Assembly: GCA_031426815.1 (NCBI GenBank)
Contig: JASJPG010000022.1
Coordinates: 68,944-132,943, forward strand
DNA from: PFJX01 sp031426815
GTDB lineage: Bacteria > Pseudomonadota > Gammaproteobacteria > Burkholderiales > Thiobacillaceae
Reading direction: 5' to 3'
DNA: 64,000 bases
In this document: positions 17,319 through 26,144 of the stretch, in pieces
Layout: each line of letters begins with the position of its first letter
How positions within the stretch are numbered: position 1 is the first letter of the stretch
Translations under genes and position numbers: made by a program
Notes under the pieces: generated by a model
What the model was told of the DNA's origin: nothing
Database searches by the model: none
What the model saw: only the letters and a program-made list of their open reading frames with translations

Positions 17319-20300
17319 TTGCCAATCGATCGCCTGCGTTCCAACGTTCCGCCACTTGCCTGGCTACCCTGGCTGACTCTGCTGATCGGTCTCGGGATTA
17401 CCTATGCCGTCTGGCATGAGACCCGTTCCGACAGCGGGCAGGTCGCACAGGAAAAATTCGAGTTCCGTGTCGCCGAGATCAGCCGCGACATCGAGGGCCG
17501 CATGCGGGCCTACGAGCAGGTATTGCTTGGCACGGTCGGCTTGTTTGCCGCTTCCGAGAGCGTTACGCGCAGCGAGTTCAAAGCCAATGTCGATGTGCTG
17601 CGCCTGGCGGAACACTTTCCCGGCATCCAGGGCGTGGGGTTTTCCCGGCTGGTTGCCGCCCGCGAGCGGCAGCGTCATATCGAGCAGATTCGCCGCGAAG
17701 GCTTTCCGGAATACGACCTGCACCCTGGCGATGCGCGCGATTTCCACACTGCAATCGTCTATATCGAGCCGTTCGATTGGCGCAACCGACGTGCCTTCGG
17801 CTACGACATGTATTCCGATCCGGTGCGCCGCGTCGCCATGCAGCGCGCCTGGGAGGAAGGCGTCAGCGCAATCTCCGGCAAGGTCACCCTGCGGCAGGAA
17901 ACCGAGGCGGACATTCAGGCGGGTTTCCTGATGTACATGCCGGTGTATCGCAACCAGCTTGCCCACGCCAGCCCCGCGCAACGCCGCGGCAACCTGCTTG
18001 GCTGGGTCTACGCGCCGTTCCGCATGAACGACTTGATGCGGAACATCCTGCAGAAGAATTTCGGAGAAAAGACGGCTGCGCTCGACCTGGAAATTTTCGA
18101 CGGCAGCGATCCGTCGGCGGCGAACATGCTGTACGACAGCGACAAGATCAGCCGGCTCGCCCAAGTGCCATCGGGCGGCCATCTGGCCAAGCGGCAGATT
18201 CGCATCGGCGGACGTGTCTGGACCGTGCTGGTGCACGCGGCACGCGCGCCCGAGGCGCCGAAGCTGCTCGCAATTGCCGGCATCGGCAGCATCGGCAGCT
18301 TGATGCTGGCGGCGATTCTGTGGCTGCTGCTGCATGGCCGCGCCCGCGCACTCAAACTGGCGGCCGAGATGAACCGCGAGTTGCTGGCGCGGGAACGCTA
18401 TCAACAGGAACTGCTCGCGCATCTACCGGCAGCCGTGGTGGTACATGGCGCGGATGGCGCGATCCGCTACACCAATGAGGAGGCCAACCGCCTGCTCGGA
18501 TTGAATCCCGGCGAAGGCGACGCAGTGTTCGCCTGGCACCTTCGCCACGAAGACGGCAGAGCGATGGCACCGGCGGATTTTCCAGTGCAGCGAGTCCTGA
18601 CCAGCCAGGCTCCTTTGCGCGGCGTCATGCTGGGTATCGCCCGCGACGAAGCCGCCGCGCCGTTGTGGCTCCAGGTCAATGCCTTCCCGCATCTCGATGC
18701 CGCCGGCAACCTCAGCGAAGTCGTCGTCAGCTTCCTCGACATCACCTCCCTCCGCACTGCCAAGGAAGCCCTGCAACGCGCGCTGGCCGAACTCGACGAC
18801 ATCTATCATCACGCGCCTTGCGGCTACCACTCGCTGGATGGCGACGGCCGTTTCGCGCGCATCAACCAGACCGAACTCGACTGGCTGGGCTATCGCCGTG
18901 AGGACATCATCGGCAAACGCTTTGCCGACCTGCTGACCCCGGCCAGCCTCACTGTATTTCAGGATAACTACCCGCGCTTCAAGGCCAACGGCGAAGTGCA
19001 CGACCTGGAATACGAGCTGATCCGCCAGGATGCGTCGACCTTCACCGTGCTGCTGAGCGCAACCGCCGCATACGACGACGCGGGACGCTACCTGATGAGC
19101 CGCAGCACGCTGTACGACATCAGCGAGCGCAAACAAGCGGAAAGCGAGCTGACCCGCCTCAACCATCTGTATGCGCTGCTCAACCGGGCCAACCAGGCCA
19201 TCGTACGCATCCGCGAAATCGATCCGCTGCTGGAGGAAATCTGCCGAGTCGCCGTCGAGGAAGGCGGCTTCGTCATGGCCTGGGCCGGCCGCGTCGTCGC
19301 GGGTCGGGTGATTCCGTACGCCCACTGGGGTCACGAAGAGGGTTATCTGGATCAGGTGCGCATCCTCGTCGCGGACCGCGCCTTGGGCGGCGGCCCGACC
19401 GGCACGGCGATCCGCGAAGGCCGCCACTACCTCTGCGACGACATCGCCAACGATCCGCACATGGCGCCCTGGCGCGAACTGGCGCTGGCGCGCGGCTACC
19501 GCGCCTCGGCGGCGTTCCCGGTGCGCATCGGCGGCGAAGTGGTCGGCGCCATCAACCTCTACGCGCCGACCGCGGGCTATTTCTCCGCCGCCGTGGTCGA
19601 TCTGCTCAATGACCTCACCGAAGATGTCTCGTTCGCGATGAATGCCCATGACGAGGCGAAACGCCGCCAGAAAGCGGAAGACGATCTGCGCCAGCTCAAC
19701 GAGCAACTCGAACAACGCGTACTGCAGCGCACGCGCGAGCTCGAAGCAGCCAACAAGGAGCTGGAATCCTTCAGCTATTCCGTCTCCCACGATCTGCGCG
19801 CACCGCTGCGCAGCATCGACGGTTTCAGCCAGGTGCTGTTGCAGCGCTATGCCGCTACGCTGGACGACACCGGCCGCGACTATCTCGGCCGAGTGCGCCG
19901 TGCCAGCCAGCGCATGGGCGAACTGATCGACGACCTGCTGCAACTGTCGCGGATGACGCGCGGCCCCTTGCGCCGGCAGGAAGTCGACCTGTCGGCGCTG
20001 GCTGTGGCGCTGCTGCAGGATCTGCAGCGGACAACGCCGGAACGCCAGGTCCAGCTCCGGGTGCAACCCGACCTGCGCGTGTTCGGCGACCCCGGGCTGT
20101 TGCGCGTGGTGCTCGACAACCTGCTCGGCAACGCCTGGAAGTTCACGCGGCATCGCGAGAATGCTGAAATCGAATTCGGCAGCCGCGTCCAGGAAAACGA
20201 ATTGGTATATTTCGTCCGCGACAACGGCGCCGGCTTCGACAACGCCTATGCGAAAAAGCTGTTCCAGGTATTCCAGCGCCTGCACAGCGAGCGAGACTTC

Positions 20301-20480
20301 GAAGGAACCGGCATCGGTCTTGCCACCGTGCAGCGGGTTATCCTGCGCCATCACGGCCGCGTCGGCGCGACGGGAGAAAAGGGCAACGGCGCGACGTTCT
20401 GGTTTACGTTGCCGCAACGCGATCCGGCGCGGGACGACGAAATCAGCGACATCATGGACGAACAGGGGCAGACGTTTTGA
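17319..20480 (+). CDS. CHASE-PAS-PAS-GAF sensor histidine kinase
   Basis: A 1053-aa membrane sensor kinase. TM1 (about residues 13-31) and TM2 (about 317-340) bracket a periplasmic CHASE domain (about 45-290), the kind that binds small extracellular ligands. Two PAS domains (about 365-600), a GAF domain (about 630-775) and a coiled coil follow. HisKA carries the phospho-acceptor H824 (SVSHDLRAPLRS), and the HATPase has DNLLGNAWKFT, DNGAGF and GTGIGLATV. The start is TTG 17319 with GAGGGG seven bases upstream. Its stop overlaps the next gene, a stand-alone receiver (TTGA), so the two are coupled and probably partners. The ligand cannot be deduced. Confidence 0.93.
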   Translation: MPIDRLRSNVPPLAWLPWLTLLIGLGITYAVWHETRSDSGQVAQEKFEFRVAEISRDIEGRMRAYEQVLLGTVGLFAASESVTRSEFKANVDVLRLAEHFPGIQGVGFSRLVAARERQRHIEQIRREGFPEYDLHPGDARDFHTAIVYIEPFDWRNRRAFGYDMYSDPVRRVAMQRAWEEGVSAISGKVTLRQETEADIQAGFLMYMPVYRNQLAHASPAQRRGNLLGWVYAPFRMNDLMRNILQKNFGEKTAALDLEIFDGSDPSAANMLYDSDKISRLAQVPSGGHLAKRQIRIGGRVWTVLVHAARAPEAPKLLAIAGIGSIGSLMLAAILWLLLHGRARALKLAAEMNRELLARERYQQELLAHLPAAVVVHGADGAIRYTNEEANRLLGLNPGEGDAVFAWHLRHEDGRAMAPADFPVQRVLTSQAPLRGVMLGIARDEAAAPLWLQVNAFPHLDAAGNLSEVVVSFLDITSLRTAKEALQRALAELDDIYHHAPCGYHSLDGDGRFARINQTELDWLGYRREDIIGKRFADLLTPASLTVFQDNYPRFKANGEVHDLEYELIRQDASTFTVLLSATAAYDDAGRYLMSRSTLYDISERKQAESELTRLNHLYALLNRANQAIVRIREIDPLLEEICRVAVEEGGFVMAWAGRVVAGRVIPYAHWGHEEGYLDQVRILVADRALGGGPTGTAIREGRHYLCDDIANDPHMAPWRELALARGYRASAAFPVRIGGEVVGAINLYAPTAGYFSAAVVDLLNDLTEDVSFAMNAHDEAKRRQKAEDDLRQLNEQLEQRVLQRTRELEAANKELESFSYSVSHDLRAPLRSIDGFSQVLLQRYAATLDDTGRDYLGRVRRASQRMGELIDDLLQLSRMTRGPLRRQEVDLSALAVALLQDLQRTTPERQVQLRVQPDLRVFGDPGLLRVVLDNLLGNAWKFTRHRENAEIEFGSRVQENELVYFVRDNGAGFDNAYAKKLFQVFQRLHSERDFEGTGIGLATVQRVILRHHGRVGATGEKGNGATFWFTLPQRDPARDDEISDIMDEQGQTF

Positions 20481-20923
20481 GATACAAGGACAAGACCATT
20501 CTTCTCGTCGAGGACAACCCGGACGATGAAGAACTGACGCGGCTGGCGTTCGAGGAAAGCCATGTCGCCAACGAACTCGTGGTGGTACGCGATGGCGAGG
20601 AAGCGCTCGAATACCTGTTCGGCAGCGGCCGCTACGCGACGCGCGATCTTACCGACATGCCGCAACTGATCCTGCTCGACCTCAAGCTGCCCAAGGTCGA
20701 TGGCCACGAAGTATTGCAACGCATCCGCGCCGACGCCCACACAAAATACATTCCGGTCGTGGTGATGACCACCAGCCGCGAGGAATCCGATCTGATCTCC
20801 AGCTACGACCTGGGCGCCAACAGCTTCATCCAGAAACCGGTCGATTTCGTCCGTTTCGGCGAAGCGGTGCGCCAGGTCGGACTCTATTGGCTGGTGCTCA
20901 ACGTCAACGTGCCGCAGCACTGA
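20477..20923 (+). CDS. Single-domain response regulator (Rcp1-like)
   Basis: A 148-aa receiver without output domain. The acidic pocket is VEDNPDDEE, the phospho-acceptor is D68 (LLDLKLP), and MTTSREE plus FIQKPVD provide the conserved Thr and Lys. It starts at TTG overlapping the kinase stop. Receivers of this type serve as phosphate sinks or phosphotransfer proteins for bacteriophytochrome-like kinases, so the upstream kinase is the natural donor. Confidence 0.9.
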   Translation: MRYKDKTILLVEDNPDDEELTRLAFEESHVANELVVVRDGEEALEYLFGSGRYATRDLTDMPQLILLDLKLPKVDGHEVLQRIRADAHTKYIPVVVMTTSREESDLISSYDLGANSFIQKPVDFVRFGEAVRQVGLYWLVLNVNVPQH

Positions 20924-20930
20924 ACGCACC

Positions 20931-22019
20931 ATGCAGCCGCTGCATCTTCTGCTGGTCGAGGACTCGGAGAATGACGCAGAACTGATCCTGCTCGCGCTCG
21001 CCGACGCCGGCCTGGCAATCGAAGCCAGCCGGGTCGAAACCGATGCGGAGTTGCGCGATGCGCTGCAGCGGACGCCGTGGGATCTGCTGATTGCCGATTT
21101 CAACCTGCCCAGCTTCAGCGCCGCAGATGCGCTTGCCATGCTGCAGACATTCGCGTTCGACATTCCCTTCATCGTCGTTTCCGGCTGCATCGGCGAAGAA
21201 GCCGCCGTCGCCATCCTCAAGGCCGGCGCCCACGATTTCGTGGCGAAGAACAACCTGGCACGGCTGGCGCCCGCCATCGAACGCGAGCTGCGCGAGGCGG
21301 AAACGCGCCGCGCCCATTTCCGGGCGACGCAGGAACTGGTCGCATCCCGCTTGCAACTGCGCGCGCTGTCCAGCCACCTGCAAAGCGTGCGCGAAGACGA
21401 GCGCACGCACATCGCACGCGAACTGCACGACGAACTCGGCCAGATGCTCACCGCGCTCAAGATCGACGTGTCCTGGCTGCGCAACCGCTGGCAGAGCAGC
21501 GAGGCGGCCGGCGTCGACCACAAGCTCGACAACATGAAGTTGCTGATCGACGACACCATCGCCGCCGTGCGGCGCATTTCCTCCGATCTGCGCCCGGTCA
21601 TGCTCGACGACCTCGGCCTCAAGGCCGCCGTCGAATGGTTGGCGGAAGAGTTCGGCCGCCGCAATCCGGCGATCCATTGCGAACTGGCCTTCGCGCTCGG
21701 CGAGCATGAAATTGCCGACACGCTGGCCACCGCCGCGTTTCGCATCGTGCAGGAATGCCTCACCAACGTCTGCCGCCATGCCGAGGCCAGCGCGATCCAG
21801 ATCTTCGTCGGCGTGCGCGACGACAACCTCGCCATCACGGTGCGGGACAACGGCCGCGGCCTGCCAGCCACACCCGCCGGCGCAGGCCACTACGGCCTGC
21901 TCGGCATGCGCGAGCGCACCGAGGCACTCGGCGGCAGGCTCGACCTGCACAGCGTGCCGAACGGCGGCGTCAGCGTCGAGGCATCCATTCCACTCACCCC
22001 AGAAAGCAGGCTGCCATGA
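20931..22019 (+). CDS. Receiver-histidine kinase hybrid (HisKA_3, NarX/DegS type)
   Basis: A 362-aa cytosolic protein. An N-terminal receiver with D56 (IADFNLPSF) is joined to a HisKA_3 dimerisation domain with H166 (ARELHDELGQML) and an HATPase (NVCRHAEAS, DNGRGLP, GLLGMRERT). The receiver at the N terminus makes the kinase responsive to another kinase rather than to a ligand. It begins 7 bases after the Rcp1-like gene and overlaps the downstream LuxR-type regulator by ATGA. A relay from the CHASE kinase through this protein to the regulator is the likely pathway (inference). Confidence 0.9.
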   Translation: MQPLHLLLVEDSENDAELILLALADAGLAIEASRVETDAELRDALQRTPWDLLIADFNLPSFSAADALAMLQTFAFDIPFIVVSGCIGEEAAVAILKAGAHDFVAKNNLARLAPAIERELREAETRRAHFRATQELVASRLQLRALSSHLQSVREDERTHIARELHDELGQMLTALKIDVSWLRNRWQSSEAAGVDHKLDNMKLLIDDTIAAVRRISSDLRPVMLDDLGLKAAVEWLAEEFGRRNPAIHCELAFALGEHEIADTLATAAFRIVQECLTNVCRHAEASAIQIFVGVRDDNLAITVRDNGRGLPATPAGAGHYGLLGMRERTEALGGRLDLHSVPNGGVSVEASIPLTPESRLP

Positions 22020-22654
22020 TCCGTATCGCACTCGCCGACGACCACCTGATCGTACGCCGTGGCCTCAAGCAACTGCTCAGCGAAGAAGTGGATTTCCAGG
22101 TCGTCGCCGAAGCGGCCGATGGCAGCGAAACGCTGAAGCTGGTGGGCGAATCGGACTTCGACGTGCTGGTGCTCGACATGTCGATGCCGGGCCGCAGCGG
22201 CATCGAACTGATCAAGCTGATCAAGGCCGAAAAACCGAAATTGCCGATCCTGGTACTGACCATGCATCAGGAAGAGCAATACGCGGTACGCGCCATGAAA
22301 GCCGGTGCCAAGGGCTACCTGACCAAGGAAAGCGCGCCGGAACAACTGGTCAGCGCCATCCGCAAAGTAGCCGCCGGCGGCGCCTTCATCACACCGGCCG
22401 TGGCCGAGCGCATCGCCATGGATTACGGCGTACCGCAGGACGAGGCCTCGCACACGCAGTTGTCCGACCGCGAATACCAGATTTTCGAATTGATCGTGGC
22501 CGGCAGGAACGTCACCGCCATCGCCGACGCGCTCTGTGTCAGCGTCAAGACCATCAGCACCCACAAGGCGCGCATCCTGCAAAAGATGCGCATGTCGAGC
22601 AGCGCCGACCTGATCCATTACGCCATCGAGCACGCCCTGTTCGATCCGCGCTGA
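22016..22654 (+). CDS. NarL/FixJ-type response regulator
   Basis: A 212-aa transcription factor. The receiver carries D54 (LVLDMSMPGRSG), T in VLTMHQEE and K in GYLTKES. The C-terminal LuxR helix-turn-helix covers about residues 145-200 (LSDREYQIFELIVAGRNVTAIADALCVS). It is translationally coupled to the HisKA_3 kinase (ATGA), which is its presumed donor. It is the last gene of the four-gene signalling operon, followed by a REP pair. Confidence 0.93.
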   Translation: MIRIALADDHLIVRRGLKQLLSEEVDFQVVAEAADGSETLKLVGESDFDVLVLDMSMPGRSGIELIKLIKAEKPKLPILVLTMHQEEQYAVRAMKAGAKGYLTKESAPEQLVSAIRKVAAGGAFITPAVAERIAMDYGVPQDEASHTQLSDREYQIFELIVAGRNVTAIADALCVSVKTISTHKARILQKMRMSSSADLIHYAIEHALFDPR

Positions 22655-22662
22655 TCGGTGTC

Positions 22663-22722
22663 GTAGGCGCGGATTCCAAAGCGCGAAGTCCGGAACAATC
22701 GCGCCTTGGAAGGCGCTCCTAC
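22663..22722. repeat. REP pair, family GTAGGAGCGCC/GGCGCGATT
   Basis: A diverged left copy (GTAGGCGCGGATTCC..., 22663-22686) and an inverted right copy (22697-22722, AATCGCGCCTTGG...CTCCTAC) follow the response regulator stop. Related pairs lie at 29426, 55638 and 58142, with a single copy at 63968. Confidence 0.8.
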
Positions 22723-22841
22723 GCGTGGTGTCGCGGCAAGACCACTCATGTCCACTCCAGCCAATCTAAGGTTTCCAGGGTAATTCGTGCTCGGAATCCT
22801 CCTACAGCGCCTCGCCGCTCTCCCACACGCAGTTTAAGCAT

Positions 22842-22860
22842 CCGCCGATTTTTTCGGCGG
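22842..22860 (+). promoter_or_regulatory. T-loop hairpin in the leader of the pseudo-receiver gene
   Basis: CCGCCGA pairs with TCGGCGG around a T5 loop, about 55 bases before the start codon at 22916. It is either the end of the upstream transcript or leader structure. Confidence 0.35.
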
Positions 22861-22915
22861 CGTGCCATGGGCACCATGCACCCGTCGAATCAACGTCCTC
22901 GCGTTCGGGGTGCAT

Positions 22916-23314
22916 ATGAAAGTTCTGGTAATCGAAAACTCGTCGGCAATCTGCGCAAGGCTGCTGGCTCTGCTGGGCGAAGACGGCCGCTATGAGGGCA
23001 AAGGCTGCGTAAGCAGTTCCGCCGCCGCGCTCGAAAAGATCCAGGCGTGCCAGCCGGATGCCTTGTTGCTGGCGCTACGCCTTGCCGACGGCAGCGGCTT
23101 CAATCTCCTCAAAAGCCTGCGCCGCACGCAACAAACGTTGCCGGTGATCCTGCTTTCCGAGAGCGACGAATGGCAATACCGGGCGCACGCGCAGGATCTC
23201 GGCGCCGCCGCCGTGCTGAATATCGCCAGCCAGTTCGAAGCCATCCTGCCGACGCTGGATCGCCTGCTGACCGCAAGCGACAACGCCGGTTCGCATCCAG
23301 CGCTGCCGGCATGA
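22916..23314 (+). CDS. Pseudo-receiver domain protein without phospho-acceptor Asp
   Basis: A 132-aa protein with a CheY-like fold: VLVIENSSAICARLL, then PDALLLALRLADGSGFNLLKSL, LPVILLSESDEWQ and a degenerate end. In the beta-3 position where receivers have LLDLxLPDG, this has LLALRLADG, so Ala replaces the phospho-acceptor, and the acidic pair at the N terminus is EN instead of ED/DD. It therefore probably works without phosphorylation, by dimer or partner binding. ATG 22916 is chosen because earlier in-frame starts lie in the hairpin leader. It opens the chemotaxis-like cluster. Confidence 0.75.
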   Translation: MKVLVIENSSAICARLLALLGEDGRYEGKGCVSSSAAALEKIQACQPDALLLALRLADGSGFNLLKSLRRTQQTLPVILLSESDEWQYRAHAQDLGAAAVLNIASQFEAILPTLDRLLTASDNAGSHPALPA

Positions 23315-23499
23315 CAACCACACCCCCCAACTCAACGCGGGCAGGCAAGCGCGAAGTAGGCAACCGTGAAGCGGTCAAGCGCGATGGCTGCGACCTGAAA
23401 CGAAGCGACGCGTTGACCAGGAAAACGCAGGAAAAACCGGACAAGAAAACCGGCATGCAGGCCTGGTGGTCGAGCCATGCCAAGCGCAACAACTGGTGA
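23311..23499 (+). CDS. Possible small basic protein (62 aa)
   Basis: ATG 23311 overlaps the pseudo-receiver stop (ATGA). The peptide is rich in Lys, Arg, Asp and Thr and ends MQAWWSSHAKRNNW, with no family I recognise. The overlap and position between two related genes argue for translation, but the composition is that of a disordered tail. Confidence 0.35.
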   Translation: MTTTPPNSTRAGKREVGNREAVKRDGCDLKRSDALTRKTQEKPDKKTGMQAWWSSHAKRNNW

Positions 23500-23551
23500 A
23501 TTCTCTGCAAGACAGGCAAGCGTCGCACCGAAAAATTCCAAGGAGACTGAC

Positions 23552-23872
23552 ATGAGCATCGAATCACTCAACGAAGCATGCGGCTGCCGCATCCGCATCG
23601 ACGACGAACTGACCCGCTACACCGCCAGCCTGTTCGCCCGCACCCTCAACGAAGCACTCGTCGCCAACCGCAGCGTCGCCATCGACCTGACCGGCGTCAC
23701 CGAGATCGATTGCGCCGGCCTGCAGATTCTGCTGATGGCACGCAAGGAAGCCCTGCTGCGCAACCGCGTGGTGCGCTTCATCGGGCAGAACCCGGTGGTG
23801 CTCGAATGCCTGCACCTGATGAATCTGCGCAATTTCTTCAAGTTCGAAGCAACGCCTGCGCTTGCCGCGTAA
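23552..23872 (+). CDS. STAS-domain protein (anti-sigma antagonist-like)
   Basis: A 106-aa single STAS domain, the fold of SpoIIAA-type regulators and of small STAS proteins in chemotaxis clusters. The signature IDLTGVTEIDCAGLQIL is clear. Where phosphorylatable members have D-S-S/A-G, this has D-C-A-G, so the usual phospho-serine is a cysteine. A good Shine-Dalgarno (AAGGAG) precedes ATG 23552. It lies just upstream of cheW and two chemoreceptors, so it probably modulates their signalling (inference). Confidence 0.85.
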   Translation: MSIESLNEACGCRIRIDDELTRYTASLFARTLNEALVANRSVAIDLTGVTEIDCAGLQILLMARKEALLRNRVVRFIGQNPVVLECLHLMNLRNFFKFEATPALAA

Positions 23873-23905
23873 AGCCCCCTTCGACCCCGACCAAGGACAT
23901 CGGCG

Positions 23906-24439
23906 ATGCACACAAATCTTGCTGCCGTCAGCGACGACGCCGCGCAAACGAGTCAATACCTGACCTTCGAGGTGGGCGACGAAACCTATTCGATCGGCAT
24001 ACGCGGCATCAAGGAAATCATCGAGTACGGCAAGTTGACGGCCGTTCCGATGATGCCGCCCTTCATCCGCGGCGTGATCAACCTGCGTGGCGCCGTGGTG
24101 CCGGTGCTCGACCTGCTTGCCCGATTCGGCCAGGGGCGCAGCGAAACGCGGCGCCGCACCTGCATCGTCATCGTGGAAGCGGATAACGGCGGCGAGCCGA
24201 TCGATCTCGGCATCCTGGTCGATGCCGTCGACGAAGTGGTCGGCATCCCGGCAGCGGATATCGCGCCGGCGCCGAGCTTCGGCAGCATGGATACCCGATT
24301 CATCGTCGGCCTGGGCAAGGTGGCGGAGCGCTTCGTGGCGATCCTCGACGTCGACCGGATCGCCAACAGCGCCCATCTGCCCGCCCCGACGAGCGTCGTA
24401 TCGACCGACGGAATGCCTGCGCTGGCCCTGCCGGCTTGA
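23906..24439 (+). CDS. cheW: CheW-like chemotaxis adaptor
   Basis: A 177-aa SH3-like adaptor that links chemoreceptors to CheA. Signatures are YLTFEVGDETYSIGI, IRGVINLRGAVVPVLDL and VGLGKVAERFVAILD. The C-terminal extension after residue 155 is Ala/Pro-rich. It lies 33 bases after the STAS gene and 31 before the first chemoreceptor, so the cluster is probably one operon. No cheA is in the window. Confidence 0.92.
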   Translation: MHTNLAAVSDDAAQTSQYLTFEVGDETYSIGIRGIKEIIEYGKLTAVPMMPPFIRGVINLRGAVVPVLDLLARFGQGRSETRRRTCIVIVEADNGGEPIDLGILVDAVDEVVGIPAADIAPAPSFGSMDTRFIVGLGKVAERFVAILDVDRIANSAHLPAPTSVVSTDGMPALALPA

Positions 24440-24470
24440 CGCCTCACGCACACCTACTCTAGGAGTCATC

Positions 24471-26111
24471 ATGTTTCGCAATCAAAAGTGGAGTACCAAA
24501 CTGGCCGTCAGCTTCGGTCTGCTGATCTCGCTCTCCCTGGCGAGTCTGCTCATCCTGTGGATGACGTTCGGCGAGGTGGCGCACGACACCCGCGCCGTGG
24601 CCGCCGAGTACTGGCCGAAGGCGCGGATCTCCAGCCAGATCATCGACGCGGTGAATGAAAACACGCAGGAAGTGCTGGCGCTGATGTACGTCTCCGATCC
24701 GGCCGACATCGCCGAGCGTGTCAAGCGCATGGGCGAGAAATCGAAGGCGCTGACCGATCTCTACACAGCGCTGGAAGACCTGGGTGCCGATGCCGACGAA
24801 AAACGGATCATCGCAGGCGTGCTGGCAGCGCGCAAAAACTATGTCGGCAGCCGCAAGCAAGCCATCGGCCTGTTGCAATCCGGCCAGCCGCTGGCGGCAC
24901 AACAGAGGTTGATGCAGGAAACCATGCCGTTGCGGCAAAAGTATGTCGATGCGATCAAGGCGATGATCGAACGCCAGGGCGTGTCGATGGACGCGGCGAC
25001 AACCCGCCAGGGTGCGCGTATCGGTCGGGCGCAAACCGTCGTGGTCGCCACCGGCCTGACCAGCCTGCTGTTCACCGTGCTGGTCGCGTTCTGGTTGATG
25101 CGTAGCCTGCTGCGGCCGCTGCGCCTGGCGACGGCAACGGCCGAACGCATCGCGACCGGCGACCTGACCGGCCTGGATACCGGCATGGTGACCAGCCGCG
25201 ATGAAACCGGCCAGTTGGTCGCCGCCATGCAAAACATGGCCAGCAAGCTTGCGAGCATCATCGTCAGCGTGCGCAGTTCGACCGAATCCCTGGGCAGTGC
25301 CTCGGCCCAGCTCAATGCCACCGCGCAAAGCCTGGCGCAGGCCACCACGGAACAAGCAAGCACCGTCGAACAGACCGGCGATGCGGTCAAACAGATTTCG
25401 GTTTCCATCGAACAGAACAGCGCCGGCGCCGGCACCACCGACAACCTGGCACGACGCGTTGCGGCGGAGGCCGAAAACGGCGGTGGCGTGGTGCGCGAAA
25501 CCGTCAGCGCAATGCAATCCATCGCCGCCAAGATCGGCATCATCGACGACATCGCCTACCAGACCAACCTGCTCGCCCTCAATGCCGCGATTGAAGCGGC
25601 CCGTGCCGGCGAGCACGGCAAGGGCTTCGCAGTCGTCGCCGCCGAAGTGCGCAAGCTGGCCGAGCGGAGCCAGGTCGCGGCCCAGGAAATCGGCCAGGTT
25701 GCGCAAGGCAGCGTGCAACTGGCCGAGCAGGCCGGCCGTCTGTTTGACGCGATGGTGCCATCGATCAAGCAAACCTCCGGCCTGGTGCAGGAGATCAGCG
25801 CCGCCTCGCGGGAACAGTCGTCCGGCGCCGGCCAGATCCAGAACGCGATGAATCAGCTCAACCAGACCACGCAGCAGAACGCCTCCGCGTCCGAGGAACT
25901 TGCCGCCACCGCCGAGGAATTGAACGGCCAGGCCGACCAACTGCAGCAGCTCATGGCCTTCTTCAAGACGCATAAATCGGTGCCGAGTGCCGACATGAGC
26001 CGCGCCGCCAAGCCATCCGCAGCGCCGCGCAATGCCTTCGGCGCAACGCTGGCTGCGGCATCGGGCACGGCTTTCTCTCCCGCCGGCGCCGACAACTTCG
26101 TGCGCTTCTGA
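24471..26111 (+). CDS. Methyl-accepting chemotaxis protein 1
   Basis: A 546-aa chemoreceptor. TM1 (about residues 11-33), a four-helix-bundle periplasmic domain (about 34-185), TM2 (about 186-208), a HAMP domain and a cytoplasmic signalling hairpin follow in order. The conserved tip is QTNLLALNAAIEAARAGEHG, and long runs of Gln/Ala mark the coiled coils. The start at 24471 has AGGAGTC upstream; the frame extends further upstream into cheW but only as a shadow. No C-terminal CheR-docking pentapeptide is visible. The sensed ligand is unknown. Confidence 0.93.
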   Translation: MFRNQKWSTKLAVSFGLLISLSLASLLILWMTFGEVAHDTRAVAAEYWPKARISSQIIDAVNENTQEVLALMYVSDPADIAERVKRMGEKSKALTDLYTALEDLGADADEKRIIAGVLAARKNYVGSRKQAIGLLQSGQPLAAQQRLMQETMPLRQKYVDAIKAMIERQGVSMDAATTRQGARIGRAQTVVVATGLTSLLFTVLVAFWLMRSLLRPLRLATATAERIATGDLTGLDTGMVTSRDETGQLVAAMQNMASKLASIIVSVRSSTESLGSASAQLNATAQSLAQATTEQASTVEQTGDAVKQISVSIEQNSAGAGTTDNLARRVAAEAENGGGVVRETVSAMQSIAAKIGIIDDIAYQTNLLALNAAIEAARAGEHGKGFAVVAAEVRKLAERSQVAAQEIGQVAQGSVQLAEQAGRLFDAMVPSIKQTSGLVQEISAASREQSSGAGQIQNAMNQLNQTTQQNASASEELAATAEELNGQADQLQQLMAFFKTHKSVPSADMSRAAKPSAAPRNAFGATLAAASGTAFSPAGADNFVRF

Positions 26112-26144
26112 AGCACAAACCTGGAAAAACAAATAGGAGACCTC

